Below are positions 32,598-43,470 of a DNA stretch of 64,000 nt, in pieces (positions within the stretch are counted from its first letter, which is position 1; each line of letters begins with the position of its first letter). The translations under genes and the position numbers were made by a program. The notes under the pieces were generated by a model that had not been told where the DNA came from, did not search any database, and saw only the letters and a list, made by a program, of their open reading frames with translations. Location of the stretch: NCBI GenBank assembly GCA_013146195.2, contig CM028377.1, forward strand, positions 109,010,540-109,074,539, given 5' to 3'. Source of the stretch: Codonopsis lanceolata. Taxonomy: Eukaryota; Streptophyta; Magnoliopsida; Asterales; Campanulaceae.

Positions 32598-34612
32598 TGT
32601 AGAAACTAATAAAGTTTATGAATAATGACAGTCTTTCCATTGATATGTTAAACATATATATATGAGTACAATACTTGTTACACAAGTTTAACCTAAATAG
32701 TCTAAATATAAAAAGGATTAGGAAACCTAAATACAAAGGAATTAGGAAAATATAAATTAATTATAAATATAATATATTACAAATATATTATATTTTCTTT
32801 TATGCTCCCACAAGATTGATCACCGTTAAGAGAGATCAATCTTGAGAAGAAGATGCTGAGAGTGCGCGAGTTGACAATGTGAGGGAGTGGTCGGCGAGCT
32901 GGTGAACGAGAGGTCTTTGCGAACTGGTGAGAGTCTGGTTTGCTAAGGACAAGGTTTGCTCGAGGAGTGAGCTGGTGAACAAGGGGTCTTTGGCGAGCAG
33001 GGGAGAGCGTGGTATGCCGAGGAGAGATGGTTTGCTTGATGAGCGAGCTGGTGAACGAAGGGTCTTTGGCTAGCTGGTGAGAGTCTGGTTTGCCAAGGAC
33101 AAGGTTTGCTCGAGGAGTGAGCTGGTGAACAAGGGGTCTTCGGCAAGCTGGGGAGAGCCTGGTGTGCCGGGGAGACATGGTTTGCTCGATGAACGAGCTG
33201 GTGAACAAGGGGTCTTCGAGGAGCTTATGAGAGCTCGGTGTAGTTGAGGAGTCCTTGTGGTGCTTGAGGAGCGAGAAGTTAAGGGAGGAGTCTTCGGTAA
33301 GCCGATGAGAGTTGGGTGTGGCCGAGGAGTCCTAGTCCTTGTGGTGCTCGAGGAGCGAGCAATTAAGGTAGGAGTCTTTGGCGAGCTGGCAAGAGCTGGG
33401 TTTGTTGAGGAGTCCTAGTCCTTGTGGTGCTCGAGGAGCGAGCAGTTGAGAGAGGAGTCTTCGGCGAGCTGGTGAGAGCTGGGTTTGGCCGAGGAGTCCT
33501 AGTCCTTGTGGTACTCGAAGAGCGAGCAATTGAGTGAGGACTTCAGCGAGCTGGTTAAAGCTGAGTTTGTCGAGGAGTCCGTGAAGTGCTCGAGGAGCGA
33601 GCTATTTAGGGAAGGCCTCGACGAGCTGGTTAGAGCTGCCAAGGAATCCTTGGGATGCACGGGAGGCAAGTAGTGGAGGGAGGACGTCGGCGATTTGGTT
33701 AAAGATGAGTTTGCCGAGGAAACCGTGAGTGGCTCAAGGAGCGAATGAGTTAAAGGAGGACGTCGGCGAGCTGGTTAGAGATGGGCTTGTCGAGTCGGGG
33801 TTGCCGAGGATGCCGAAGTTTCTCGAGGAGCGAGCGAGTTGAGGAAGGGCGTATGGTGAAAGAGGGGCCTCGGTGAGTTGTGGCGGGAGGGCGTTGGCGA
33901 GCTTTCCTTCTGAGGAGGGCGAGTTGGGTTTGCAAAGGAATCTGGGTTTGCCGAGGAGTTCTTGGGTTGATTAGAGCTTGGTGAGCGAGGTGTCCTTTAG
34001 TTGCTCGGGGGGGGGGGGGAACCAGCTTGGTTGTGGAGAGTTTCCGGATCTGAACTTGGGTTTGCAGCGGCTTTGGTGGGAGGAAGGTATAAGAAGGCGG
34101 AAGATTGGTGGTTTAGGGTTAGGAGGTTGCCAAGGTAAGGGAGGGGCGGCGTTGGCAGCGACTTTCGTGTGCAGTTTTATAGAGGCTGAAGGTTGGTGGT
34201 AATAGGTGCTAAAGGAGAGGCGACTAAGGAAGGGAAATTTTACCGAGGTGTCCTTTGGTTACTCAAGGGGGGGGGGGGAACCGACTTGATCTGAACGTGG
34301 GGTTAGTGGTCAGATCTTGGTTGGCGGCGGCTATGGTGGGAGGAAGTTTTAGTGTTGTAGAATGTGGTGGTGGTTTTAGGTTTTAAGAACGAGGCTCTTA
34401 TACCATGTAGAAACTAATAAAGTTTAGGAATAATGATATAGCATTTCTATTGATATGTTGAACATATATATATGACTAAAATACTTGCTACACAAGTTTA
34501 ACCTAAAGAGTCTAAATATAAAAGGGATTAGGAAACCTAAATACAAAGGGATTAGTAAAGTATAAACTAACTATAAATATAATATATCACAAATATATTA
34601 TATTCTTTTATA
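32598..34612 (-). mobile_element. Non-autonomous copia-type LTR element
   Basis: Two LTRs of about 205 bp (32598-32803 and 34406-34612) start TGTAGAAACTAATAAAG, the same start as the copia LTRs at 41814 and 46271. Before the right LTR the minus strand reads TGGTATAAGAGC, an initiator-Met primer site with one change. Next to the left LTR is GCTCCCACAAGATTGATC, matching GCCCCCGCATAAGATGGAC of the larger element. The interior has no gag or pol; it is a GC-rich tandem-repeat region. It probably depended on proteins from a related full element. Confidence 0.8.
32860..33960. repeat. GC-rich tandem repeats inside the non-autonomous copia element
   Basis: Units of about 85-95 bp repeat GAGCGAGC, GAGCTGGTGAGAGC, GGTTTGCCGAGGAGTCC and CCTTGTGGTGCTCGAGG. 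The first third repeats as a double unit of about 175 bp. No conserved protein frame persists across units. Confidence 0.85.
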
Positions 34613-34867
34613 ATATCCTCCGTTTTTAAATCATTGTTATGTTTGACTTTTTTATAGTCAAACAAATTCTTTTTCAAACAAAAATTTTATGTATAATTTT
34701 AATTTTTTTAATCATGCAATTTGTAGTATTTAAAAAATACTACGAAATACATGATTTATAATTTTAAAAAAATATTTAAAAAAATATATGTTACATTTCC
34801 ATTAGAATAACAATTCATTTGATCACTCAAGAAAGTCAACCATGACAATAATTTAAGAACAGAGAGA
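34613..34867. mobile_element. Stowaway-like MITE
   Basis: Left end TCCTCCGTTTTTAAATCATT with GTTTGACTTT; right end reverse-complemented TCTGTTCTTAAATTATTG with GGTTGACTTTC. Non-coding, AT-rich. It abuts the non-autonomous copia LTR and the hAT-like element. Confidence 0.6.
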
Positions 34868-35783
34868 TAGAGATGTTAAATTGGGTTGGTCCTAGCCCTA
34901 TAGGGTCAGTCGTACATGGTTGTAACCCTATATGGCCACGGGTTAAACGGGTTATTTAAACGGGCCGCTCAAATCGCAACCCTAACCCTAACCCTATAGG
35001 GTACGGTTTAACCGGGTTAGCCCTATTAACACATGATGTCTTATCTAAATCAAAAATTCGAAATTAAATAACAAACATATTGACGGACAAGTGACAACGA
35101 TTAACAATACGAATTAAAAACATAAAATCGAGTTTTCTTTTGAGAAAGTATCTTCTTCAACATCATTATCCATTTATCATCTTCATCTACAATAATAAAA
35201 TAACATAAAATAAATGTTGGTAAGAATGTTAATACAATCAAATATTTTAATCAAATAATAAAATATAATACTAAAGTCAAACCGTTTAGCACGAAATTTA
35301 AACGGGTATGATTTTCTCGACCCTAATCCTTTCCGATTCCCGATTAGCAGAGTCAACCATGTGGTTCTTGGCCCTTTTAAAATAGCTAATTATGTATCCA
35401 AAAATCTCATTTTGACCAATTTTAGAAACTTATGTCTTAGAATTGTAGTTACGATCATGTTTGGGTTTGGCTTTCATCAAATACACATACATCATCACAA
35501 AGCTAACAGGGCATAGACATTATTGGTTTACCAAATGAAATGATATTATATATTATGCATATGAATATCTAACAAATAAGTTAGGATGGTTGAGTGGTTT
35601 AAGGTACCATCCTTAAGTTCTTATCCACCAGAGAGGTTGTGGGTTTGAATCCCTCTTTAGTTTGCTCGTGACCCTACAGGGTCAGCCCGTTTATTAAACG
35701 GGTTAGATTTCCCAACCCTAACCCTTTTATGTTTCCGGTTAATAGGGTCGACCCTATGGTTCTCGGCCTTTTTAACATCTCTA
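34868..35783. mobile_element. hAT-like non-autonomous element
   Basis: Terminal inverted repeats TAGAGATGTTAAA at both ends. Flanking 8-mers CAGAGAGA and CGAAGAGA match at 6 of 8, compatible with an old 8-bp hAT duplication. The subterminal parts are full of CCCTATAGGGT, AACGGGTTA and CCCTAACCC-type blocks in inverted arrangement. No transposase frame. Confidence 0.65.
35582..35668 (+). repeat. tRNA-Ser/Leu-like sequence (SINE head or tRNA relic)
   Basis: GGTTGAGTGGTTTAAGGT is box-A-like and GTGGGTTTGAATCCC box-B-like, about 55 bases apart, as in class II tRNAs with a long variable arm. The acceptor ends do not pair well. It lies within the hAT-like element. Confidence 0.5.
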
Positions 35784-36148
35784 CGAAGAGAGTAGTATTT
35801 TTAATTTAGTATGTATCGAATGAGATTTTATTTCCTAATATCAATTTAAGGTATGTTAATTTTGATTTTATTTAGTCAAGTATTGACTTTTAAGAATTCT
35901 TGGTCGGACGGAGAGAGTATATTGTTATCAAACGGTTCATGTTAGAAAAATCTAATTATTAAGGAATATGTAACTAGCATTAAAGTTAATGATAATTACA
36001 AAAATATTTGAGCGTAATCAATATGTTAAAGACAAATGTGACGGTAAAGTTGAAATGGTATGAATATGATGAACATAATATTTGAAAGTAGATTCTTAAT
36101 TGAAACAGTATGGTGGAATTTTTTGTAGAGAATATCATAAAGAAAATA

Positions 36149-37440
36149 CTCCCACCGTTTTCAAAATATTGTATGGGTTGACCCGGCTCACTGTTTTAAA
36201 AAAACGAGTTGATTGGATTATAAATATTAATGAAATGTGTGGTTTCCTTTATTGCCCTTGGGTATGTGGCCATAATTAAAGTAGGTAGAAAAAGTAAGAG
36301 TAAATTTGTAATGAAAAAAACTTGTATAGGAAGGAATTTGGTAAGACGGATCCGTAAGAGGAAGCTCCATTTAGGAATTCGCGGTTCATAACAAATATAA
36401 AGCATATTACCAAAATCATAATGGTCCAGCTAAAATGGTTGTAGGGGCAGAAGCTTTTAACCTTGATGGAGGTCACGTGTTCCCGTGTTTGAGACCTGTT
36501 AACCCCGGAATTGTTTTTAATTGAAATGTTTCATCTTTTGCTCCAGTTCCCCTGGTTTTCCAACAGTTACTGCCGAAAATTTCTTCCGCCCTAACCTTTG
36601 CAATTTAGTCCTTTGTCAGCTTCGTTATCCTTCTGTTAACTTCATTTGTCTTAGGATGCTTGACAGACCCTAACGAACTTCGACGAAACGTTAAGTAACA
36701 CATTTAAAGGTAAACGTAACACATTAAAAATGCAAATGTGACACTTTTTAAGTTCAAAAGTGACACTATCAAGGGGAAAAATATTATTATTTTCATTAAA
36801 ATGCAAAGTGATATTTATAGGACCAAAAGTGACTTTTAATGATAAAAAGTGACATATTTAATGCTAAAAAATGACACTTTTAAGGCCAATAACGACAATT
36901 TTTAGTTATAAGACAAAATGACACTTCTAGGGTTAAAAGTAATACATTTAATGCCACAAAGTATCACTTTTAATGATATAAAGTGACATTTTAATGTCAA
37001 ACATAATGATTTTCATTTATAAAAAAATGTGACACTTCTCAAAATAAAAGTAACACATTTAAGGCTAAAAGTGACACATTTAAGCCCAAAAAGTAACACT
37101 TTTTTAGGGAAAAAAATTATAATTTTCACTAAAAATGCAAAGTCACACATTTTATTCTACAAAGTGACACTGCTAAGAGTAAAAAAAAATGATATTCTGC
37201 ATATATAAACATGAGGGGTGGCATTGTAATTTTTAAAAACTAAGGGGTTACATTGAGATTTTTAAATTTGGCCTCATCTAAACTGGATAGATCTGTCTTA
37301 TGGATAATGATCCGTAAAGCCATCTTACAGAAGACCACCTCATTTGTAACAATGTTTTTCTAAAAAGAAATTTTTTTTTAAAATGACAATTATTTAAGAA
37401 CGAACGAAAATATAAAGACAATAATTTAAAAACAGCAGGA
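36149..37440. mobile_element. Stowaway MITE split by a 1-kb insertion
   Basis: The left part at 36149 (CTCCCACCGTTTTCAAAATA, then TGTGTGGTTTCC and CATAATTAAAGTAG) aligns with the first two-thirds of the Stowaway copies at 18536 and 38058. The right end appears only at 37384-37440 (GACAATTATTTAAGAACGAA ... AGCAGGAG). The gap between is the element described at 36340-37335. Confidence 0.55.
36340..37335. mobile_element. Insertion with GTAAGACGG-type ends and repeats of AAAGTGACAC
   Basis: Inverted ends: GGTAAGACGGATCCGTAAGA on the left, TCTGTAAGATGGCTTTACGG on the right (reverse-complemented). From 36700 to 37190 the phrase AAAGTGACAC-TTTTAA recurs more than ten times with 22-30 base spacing and variation. 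No protein frame. Confidence 0.5.
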
Positions 37441-38057
37441 GTAATATCAAGACAGAAATGGAAATAAGTACAAGGTACTTCATTCATACTACTATAGGCG
37501 GCCAAAGAGTTAACTATTACTAAAATAAAAGTGGTTGTTGCCACGTGGCGGCTTTCTAGAAAAAGTTAAAAAGTTTTGAAGGGATTTTGTGATGACACTT
37601 GTCACCTTCAAAATGGTAAAAGTTTTTTTTTTTTTTTTCAAAATTGATTAGTTGAAGATAAAAATCATAAATTCAATTAGATAAGATAAAAATTCTAAAA
37701 CTGATTTGATAAGATAAAAACAGATTTAGGATATAGTTTATCCAATGTAATTTATACAAGTTTAATTTAACTGAAACTCTTCAATTTCTATCTCTTTTCA
37801 TTTTCATATTGCTTAATTTATACAAATTATTTACGGGATAATTTTATATTATTTGTTCTTCTACTAATCTATATTTAATTACTAATTTATTAATTATTTA
37901 TTAACTATTATTAAAATAGAAGCTGATACTGTCACATGACGACTTTTTACTGAATACTTAAAATTTTAAAGGAATTCTGAGCTTCCACGTGTCACCTTCT
38001 TATAATGTTGTAAAAAAAATTCTTTTTTTTTTTGCTGCCAAAAATTAAAACCAGATA

Positions 38058-38315
38058 CTGCCTCCGTCCCTAAATTATCGTTTTGGTGGACTTTGCACAC
38101 GGTTTAAGAAAACACATTTGACTATATTATTAATATTAGTTTGATGTGTAGTTTACTTTAAATCACATGTGTATGTGACCCATAATTAAAGTAGGATGAA
38201 AATGTAAGGGTAAAGTGGTAAATGTGTTGTTCTACAAAGGAAAGTTTCAAACAAGACAATTATTTTGGGACGGACGAAAAAAGAATGCTGAACAATAATT
38301 TGGGGATGGAGGGAG
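38058..38315. mobile_element. Stowaway MITE, copy 2
   Basis: TA duplication (38056-38057, 38316-38317). Ends CTGCCTCCGTCCCTAAATTA and, reverse-complemented, CTCCCTCCATCCCCAAATTA. 258 bp, aligned along its length with the copy at 18536. Confidence 0.9.
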
Positions 38316-38952
38316 TAGATTTTAAAACCGGTGACTCATTTATATGTGGTAAAAAAAATTATTTTTTTCTGCCAAAATCAATTAGTATGAGAAATATTTT
38401 ATCACATTTGATTTAGACTCGTTTCACTTGATTTAGACTCCAAATTTTCATGGCAAAAGTTTTTTTAACAGATATATTTTATCAATTCTCATAGGTTTTA
38501 AACTTTCAATTACATATTCATATGATTAATTTTGAATATTTACCTTATTTTTCATTTTTTTTTTTACAAATCATCTAAATTATAAAAGAGATTATGGTCT
38601 AACTGGTAGCCCTGATCGAATTGTGCTAAATACAACTGACGGTCCAAATTGATTCGTAAGTATGTAAGTTACAAATGAACCATTCAATTATAAGTTATGT
38701 TTGAATTGCCCCTCTACAATTACATATAAAACTTTCAGTTGTGGATTTTATTTGAATTACCTCGTCAGTTATGTGTTTTGTTTATCCCGACCATTCATTG
38801 AACTAATCTCATACCGACATCATGTATATGGCATGGGCATGTATACTAGTTCTAATTAAAAGTTTCAATTATTTATTACAAGTTTAGAAAATCATTTTAT
38901 AATAAAAAAAATTGCGAAAAAAAAAAGAACTAAAACTGTGCATTCGATACCT

Positions 38953-38956
<4 letters not shown>

Positions 38957-39025
<69 letters not shown>
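38957..39025. repeat. (TG)n-(TA)n microsatellite
   Basis: About 32 bp of TG repeats followed by about 36 bp of TA repeats. Confidence 0.97.
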
Positions 39026-39027
<2 letters not shown>

Positions 39028-39531
39028 TTTACCTCTTGCTGTTAAAATTAATTAATACCAAATAGATTTTATCATATTTAATTTAGGGCAAACTACCCAA
39101 ATGGTCCCTGAACTTTTTAGGTTTCTCATTTTGGTCTCGATTGCTCGGAATTGGTCCTTAAGCTGAAATTTTTCGCGAACTTAGTCCTTCCGTCCAATTC
39201 CGTTAGTTAAGTTTCCTCACGTGCGTGTCATGTGATTCTGCCCATGGGTAAAATTGTCTATATATTATTTTCTTTGAATAGACAAAAATACTCATAATTT
39301 TGTTATTTTTTAAAACTAGATTTGATGGTATTATTGTAATTAACCCCTCCTCTACTTTCTATACCGGTCAAAAATCCAAACCTCTAGTGACCAAATTCAA
39401 ACCCAACTTTCTATCTCTAGAAATGTCATCCATCCCACTTGTTTTATTAAACCCACCAATCGAAGATTAAAATTAACTCTTTTTTTCTGGAACCCACGAA
39501 GATTAAAATCAATCCCCTTCCCTTCCAATTA

Positions 39532-39627
39532 CTTATCTGCAACCACCATACCCACAATTAACACATTTCGAGCAGCTCCAAGATGGGAAAGTATATTACC
39601 AATTACTTCAATAGGAAGATTCTCCAT
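39532..39627 (-). pseudogene. F-box protein N-terminal fragment captured by Pack-MULE
   Basis: The minus strand encodes MENLPIEVIGNILSHLGAAR followed by NVLIVGMVVADK and a stop. MENLP-EVIGNILS-LGAAR is the beginning of the F-box of a plant F-box/LRR protein (At1g67190-like), which as an SCF subunit would select ubiquitination targets. Only the first helix region of the F-box is present. After about residue 21 the sequence departs from the family and stops, so this is a fragment with no expected function. Confidence 0.7.
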
Positions 39628-39774
39628 AACAGCATAAAAAACAACTATTGGGTGGGCAACGATTAAAATTAAATTTTGATTTTGATTAAAGCGAAAAGAG
39701 TTGTCCATAACAGTGCTAAAATCAGAGACCCAATTGGAGGATGCATCAAATAAAACAAACAAGAACAACCAGAA

Positions 39775-40021
39775 AGGGTTGTCAATTGGGTGGGCACCTT
39801 TCTAATTTTGATTTCTCCAGTTTCACCCAACTTATAAGCATTGACCTCGGTGACCACAACTTCACTGGTATCATGCCAGCAACCCTTTTCAACTACAACA
39901 CTTTGTCGCGATTCGATTGGCCACTAATAAACTAGAGGGGGAGATATTATGTGAAATATCCCAATCGCAATCCCTAACCTTCCTTTCCATACCCAACAAC
40001 AGTTTGACCAATAACAATGTG
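39775..40021 (+). pseudogene. LRR receptor fragment captured by Pack-MULE
   Basis: In one frame FSSFTQLISIDLGDHNFTG, IMPATLFNYNTL is an LRR with the plant N-F-x-G-x-(I/M)-P pattern. After a one-base shift near 39928 the next frame gives NKLEGEI, EISQSQSLTFLSIPNNSLTN, the next two LRRs. The order NFTG...NKLEGEI...LTFLSI-NNSLTN is that of phytosulfokine/PSY-type receptor ectodomains, which bind sulfated peptide hormones outside the cell. No kinase or membrane segment is present, and frameshift and stop make it non-functional. Confidence 0.78.
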
Positions 40022-40785
40022 TGATTTTGTAATTTTTAGAGAGAGGAAAGAGAAATTAAGATTAAATGGGTGAAGGAAGCAACTAAAAGGATTTTTAGAC
40101 CAAGATTAGAGCAAGATAAGAAGATAAGGAAAGAGAAAGAAGATAGCGTAGAAGTAGAGGGGAAAAAACTGGCAGAGAGGTCTGAGGAGGGAGATGGGGT
40201 GGTGGAGGAATGAGATGATATACAATTAGATCCCTGAAATAAGATTTTTGCTAAATGGTCCCTGTACTTTTTTCAATTGAAATGACAAATTTTCCCCTAC
40301 CAAAAATCATGTGAGGTGTACGTGGTTTGACTTAACTGTAGAAAATTAACAGAATTGGACATAAGGACCAATCCCGCGAAAATAATTAGTACATGGAGGA
40401 AATTTTCAAAAAATTTAGTTCAAGGATCAAAACCGAAAAACCCAAAAAGTACAGGGATCATTTGGGTTGTTTGCCCTTTGATTTAAATGTGTTTCACTTG
40501 ATTAGGACTCCAAATTTTGATGGTAAAAGTTTTTTTTACGAATAGAGTTTATCAAATTTTATTTAGACTGTTTCAATTGGTTAAAACTTCTTAATTCTCA
40601 TGGTAATTTTTTTTTACCATTTTTTATTATCAAAATCGGTTAGTACCAGATAGATTTATCACATTTGATTTAAACAAGTTTCATTTGATTAGGACTCCTC
40701 ATTTCTCATGGTAGAAGGTTTTAATTTTTTATTAGTTTACCAAAACTCGGTCAATTTAAAATAGACTTTATCTAATTTAATTAAG

Positions 40786-40960
40786 GTTTAAATATCAATT
40801 TGGTCACCCTACTTTCGGCTAAAATTCATTAAGCTCACTCTACTACATTTTTCGTCAAAATAGTCATTGTACTTAACAATTGTAATCAGTTCATCATTCT
40901 GTTAGTCTACTTGTAATTATTACGGTGTAATTTTTGATGATACCCCGAAATTACCCTTAT
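40786..40960 (+). mobile_element. Single MULE-type terminus without partner
   Basis: GGTTTAAATATCAATTTGG, TCACCCTACTTTCGGC and GTCTACTTGTAATTATTACG have the style of the MULE ends above, including the (T/G)TGGT(C)-C-CTAC phrase. No inverted partner was found, possibly removed by the copia insertion at 41814. Confidence 0.35.
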
Positions 40961-41167
40961 TTTCGCATGTGCAAGTCACGTTAAACACACAAAGACTGAG
41001 CTCACAACGAAGGACCATGTCCGATGAGCTCAAACAAAGACTGAGCTCAAGCTAAGAAAACGAAGGCGGAATTCTCGTAGCCATCGAAGACAAAGAGCAC
41101 AAGCCACCATTGAGTACGAACAATTGAAGGCTGAAAGGTTTGATTCTTAATCAATCTCATTTCTACC

Positions 41168-41813
41168 ATGTCGAGTAGTTCAATTCGAGGTATTCGAAAC
41201 CCTAATAACTCAAATCATACGATTGAAGAAAGATTATGTGATTGTGGTAAAAGGGCTCGTATGTGGACATCGTGGACTGCGGAACATTCTGGGATGAGGT
41301 TTTTTGGTTGCCCAGATTGAAAGGTATGTGATTCTCTTCAAAAAAAAAATTGGTTTTAATTTTGAGAATTGGTTTTCAATTGATTGCCCAAAATTGGTTT
41401 TTGTTATTGGTGATTAGTTATTGGTTATTTGTTTTTGGTTTTTGATTTTAATTTCCCCAATTGGTTTTCAATTCCTACTATCAGAATTGTTTTGATTATT
41501 GGTAATTTCTGCTTGGTTTCTTGTTTTTGGTTTTAATTTCCAGGATTGATCTTCAATTTATTGCTAAGAACTTGTTTTGGTTATTGGCTATTGGTTTGGT
41601 TTCTTATTTTTTGGTATTAATTTCCAGAATTGGTCAGCCAGTTGGTTGCCCATATTTAAATTCCCATAATTGGGTATGCTTGTTTGTTCAATTGATTGTA
41701 GCAGGATGATGAAAAAAGGTGTCATTACTTTGCTTGGTTCGACCCTCCATTGAATCAAAGAGCAAGAGAGCTACTTAATGATTTTAAGAACAAGGAGGGT
41801 GAGATGAAGATAG
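41168..41813 (+). pseudogene. GRF zinc-finger protein relic, cut by copia LTR
   Basis: Exon 1 (41168-41323) encodes MSSSSIRGIRNPNNSNHTIE, then CDCGKRARMWTSWTAEHSG and MRFFGCPD, followed by TGA where the family has Trp. Exon 2 (41705-41813) after a clear AG encodes DDEKRCHYFAWFDPPLNQRA and a helix ending KEGEMKI. C-x-C-G, the FFGCP block and C-HYFAWFD are the GRF-type zinc ribbon, usually in small nuclear or membrane-tethered plant proteins. Donor GTATGT and acceptor TGTAGCAG are good. The TGA at 41318-41320 and the LTR that starts at 41814 disable it. Confidence 0.75.
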
Positions 41814-42047
41814 TGTAGAAACTAATAAAGTTTTGGAATAATGGCATAGCCTTTCCATTGATTTAATCACCTATTTATAGGGAGATTTACAATTAGGGTT
41901 ACACTTGGAGTAAGGAACAAGAAACCTATCAAGAAAGGAAACACAATAAGGAAAGAACTCTAATAAGGAAAGAACTCTACAAGGCAAGTGCCACTAATTA
42001 CTAATTACAAATCAACAAGAATAAGGAAAAGATATTATTCTCTAACA
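41814..42047 (-). repeat. 3' LTR of the copia element
   Basis: 234 bp, starts TGTAGAAACTAATAAAG and ends TATTCTCTAACA on the plus strand. Contains an internal duplication of AAGGAAAGAACTCTA compared with the other LTR. Confidence 0.93.
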
Positions 42048-42060
42048 TGCCCCCGCATAA
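42048..42060 (-). other. Polypurine tract of the copia element
   Basis: The minus strand reads TTATGCGGGGGCA directly before the 3' LTR, the usual primer for plus-strand DNA synthesis in this family. Confidence 0.75.
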
Positions 42061-42274
42061 GATGGACGTCAGAGAGACCAATCTTGTGTACTAATAGATG
42101 AAAGCTTGACGAGCAAGAGGCTTGGTCAAGGCATCGCGATTGATCGGCCGAGGAGACATGACAACGCGAGAAGCCCATCTGAACATTGTTGCGAATAAAA
42201 TGAAAGTCCATGGCCACATGCTTCATGCGAGTATGAAAACCGGGTTGGAGCAGAGACTCGTGGCGCCCACATTG

Positions 42275-43470
42275 TCACAGATGATGATGGTTTGGTTGAG
42301 GAGGTGAGGCAGGAGTTCGCCAAGAAGAGAGACAATCCACGACCTCGCCGCAGTGGCGACCCTTTGCTCGGTATTCGCCGGCCGAGGAGCGACTAAGCAT
42401 TCCATTGTTTCTTGGAGCTCCAAGAGATCGGGTTGCTTCCAAGATAGACAATGTAGGCACTTTTGGATGTGTAGTCATCCTTGTTGCCAGCCCAGTCGGC
42501 ATCGATAAATACATGGAGAGCGGGGAGGAGATCTGGCGATGAAGAAGGATGCATGTATTGATAGAGCCACAGAATGCAGAAGAACTCTCTGACCGCAATC
42601 CGGTTGCTCGATGGTCGGCCTGCGTGCATGAGGCGAGAGAGTTTGTTGAGGCAACATCGGGAGTGAGAGACATATATTGAAGACTCCCGACCATTGCTCG
42701 AAATTGCATCGGATAGAGAGCATTGCCCGTGTGAAGAGTTAAGGTAGGCGAGGTAGCAAGGGGCGTAGCTACTGGGCGACCATTGGTCATGCCAGTGCGA
42801 GCAAGGAGATCAGCTATGCACCCACGTTGGGAAAACAGAAGACCACTTGGGCGTTTAACAACTTCAACCCCAAGAAAGTAGTGAAGATAACCAAGGTCCT
42901 TGACAGAGAAGCGATTGGCAAGCGAGAGATGAAAGTCCGAATCGGCAATGGCGGTGGTTCCCAAAGTGACAATGATGTCATCCACATACACAAGGAGATA
43001 GATGATAGTGCTCGCAGCACGAGGACAAACAGTGAAGTGTCGCCCACCGAAGTTGGTGAAACCGAGTCTAGAAGAAACCGACGAAGCTCATTATACCATG
43101 CTCGGGAGCCTCGCTTGAGACCATAGATAGCCTTGGAAGCCGGACACACATGATGAGGTTTGTCTTTGTCCCGAACCTGTGTGGTTGAGCCATGAAAACC
43201 TCCTCAGACAGCATTGCCTTGAAGAAAGGCATTGTTCACATCCAGCTTGTCGAATATCCCATCCTTGACAAACAAAGAGAGAACAAGACGAATGCTGGTC
43301 GGCTTAACAACCGGCCGGAAGGTCTCATGATAGTCAACCCCTCGGTCGCCGGTGAAATCCTCTGGCCACAAGAGGCGAAGCTTAGCGATCAATGGTGCCA
43401 TCAAGATGGCGTTTGATGCGTAGATCCATTTACGTACCAACAATGGCGCGAGCATCCGCCGAAGGGACAA
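42275..43470 (-). pseudogene. Copia reverse transcriptase and RNase H
   Basis: Pieces in three frames add up to a copia RT-RNase H. 43204-43470 has YHETFRPVVKPTSIRLVLSL and FDKLDVNNAFLQGNAV. 42814-43149 has KAIYGLKRGSRAWYNELRRF. 42275-42991 starts MYVDDIIVTLG with the intact YVDD active site and continues VKDLGYLHYFLGVEV and LLARTGM. RNase H follows as VFIDADWAGNKDDYTSKSAY and SWSSKKQWNA in a shifted frame at 42393-42629. At least four frameshifts separate these blocks. The enzyme would copy and degrade element RNA. Dead copy. Confidence 0.9.

Larger units (their letters stand above)
39087..40476. mobile_element. Mutator-like element 5 (Pack-MULE) with two captured gene fragments
   Basis: Flanking 9-mers TTTAATTTA (39078-39086) and TTTGATTTA (40477-40485) match at 8 of 9. 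Ends are GGGCAAACTACCCAAATGG and, reverse-complemented, GGGCAAACAACCCAAATGA, with arms of about 170-230 bp. Between them are an F-box start on the minus strand and LRR-receptor sequence on the plus strand. No transposase. Confidence 0.9.
37500..40785. repeat. Local direct-repeat cluster interrupted by a Stowaway and a Pack-MULE
   Basis: A unit of about 100 bp recurs: CAAAATCAATTAGTACCAGA, TAGATTTTATCACATTTGAT, TTAGACTCGTTTCACTTGAT and GACTCCAAATTTTCATGG. Copies are near 38345, 39040, 40490, 40615 and 40725. A second phrase (CACGTG-ending, CTTGTCACCTTC) occurs at 37500-37620 and 37910-38005. The Stowaway at 38058 and the MULE at 39087 both sit inside copies. Confidence 0.65.

Noticed and set aside
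34982..35000. Interstitial telomere repeats (CCCTAACCCTAACCCTA)
   Set aside because: Only about three units, within the CCCTA-rich subterminal pattern of a hAT-like element; not a telomere tract.
35582..35668. Functional tRNA gene
   Set aside because: Box-like motifs present, but acceptor stem does not pair and it lies inside a hAT-like element; listed only as tRNA-like.
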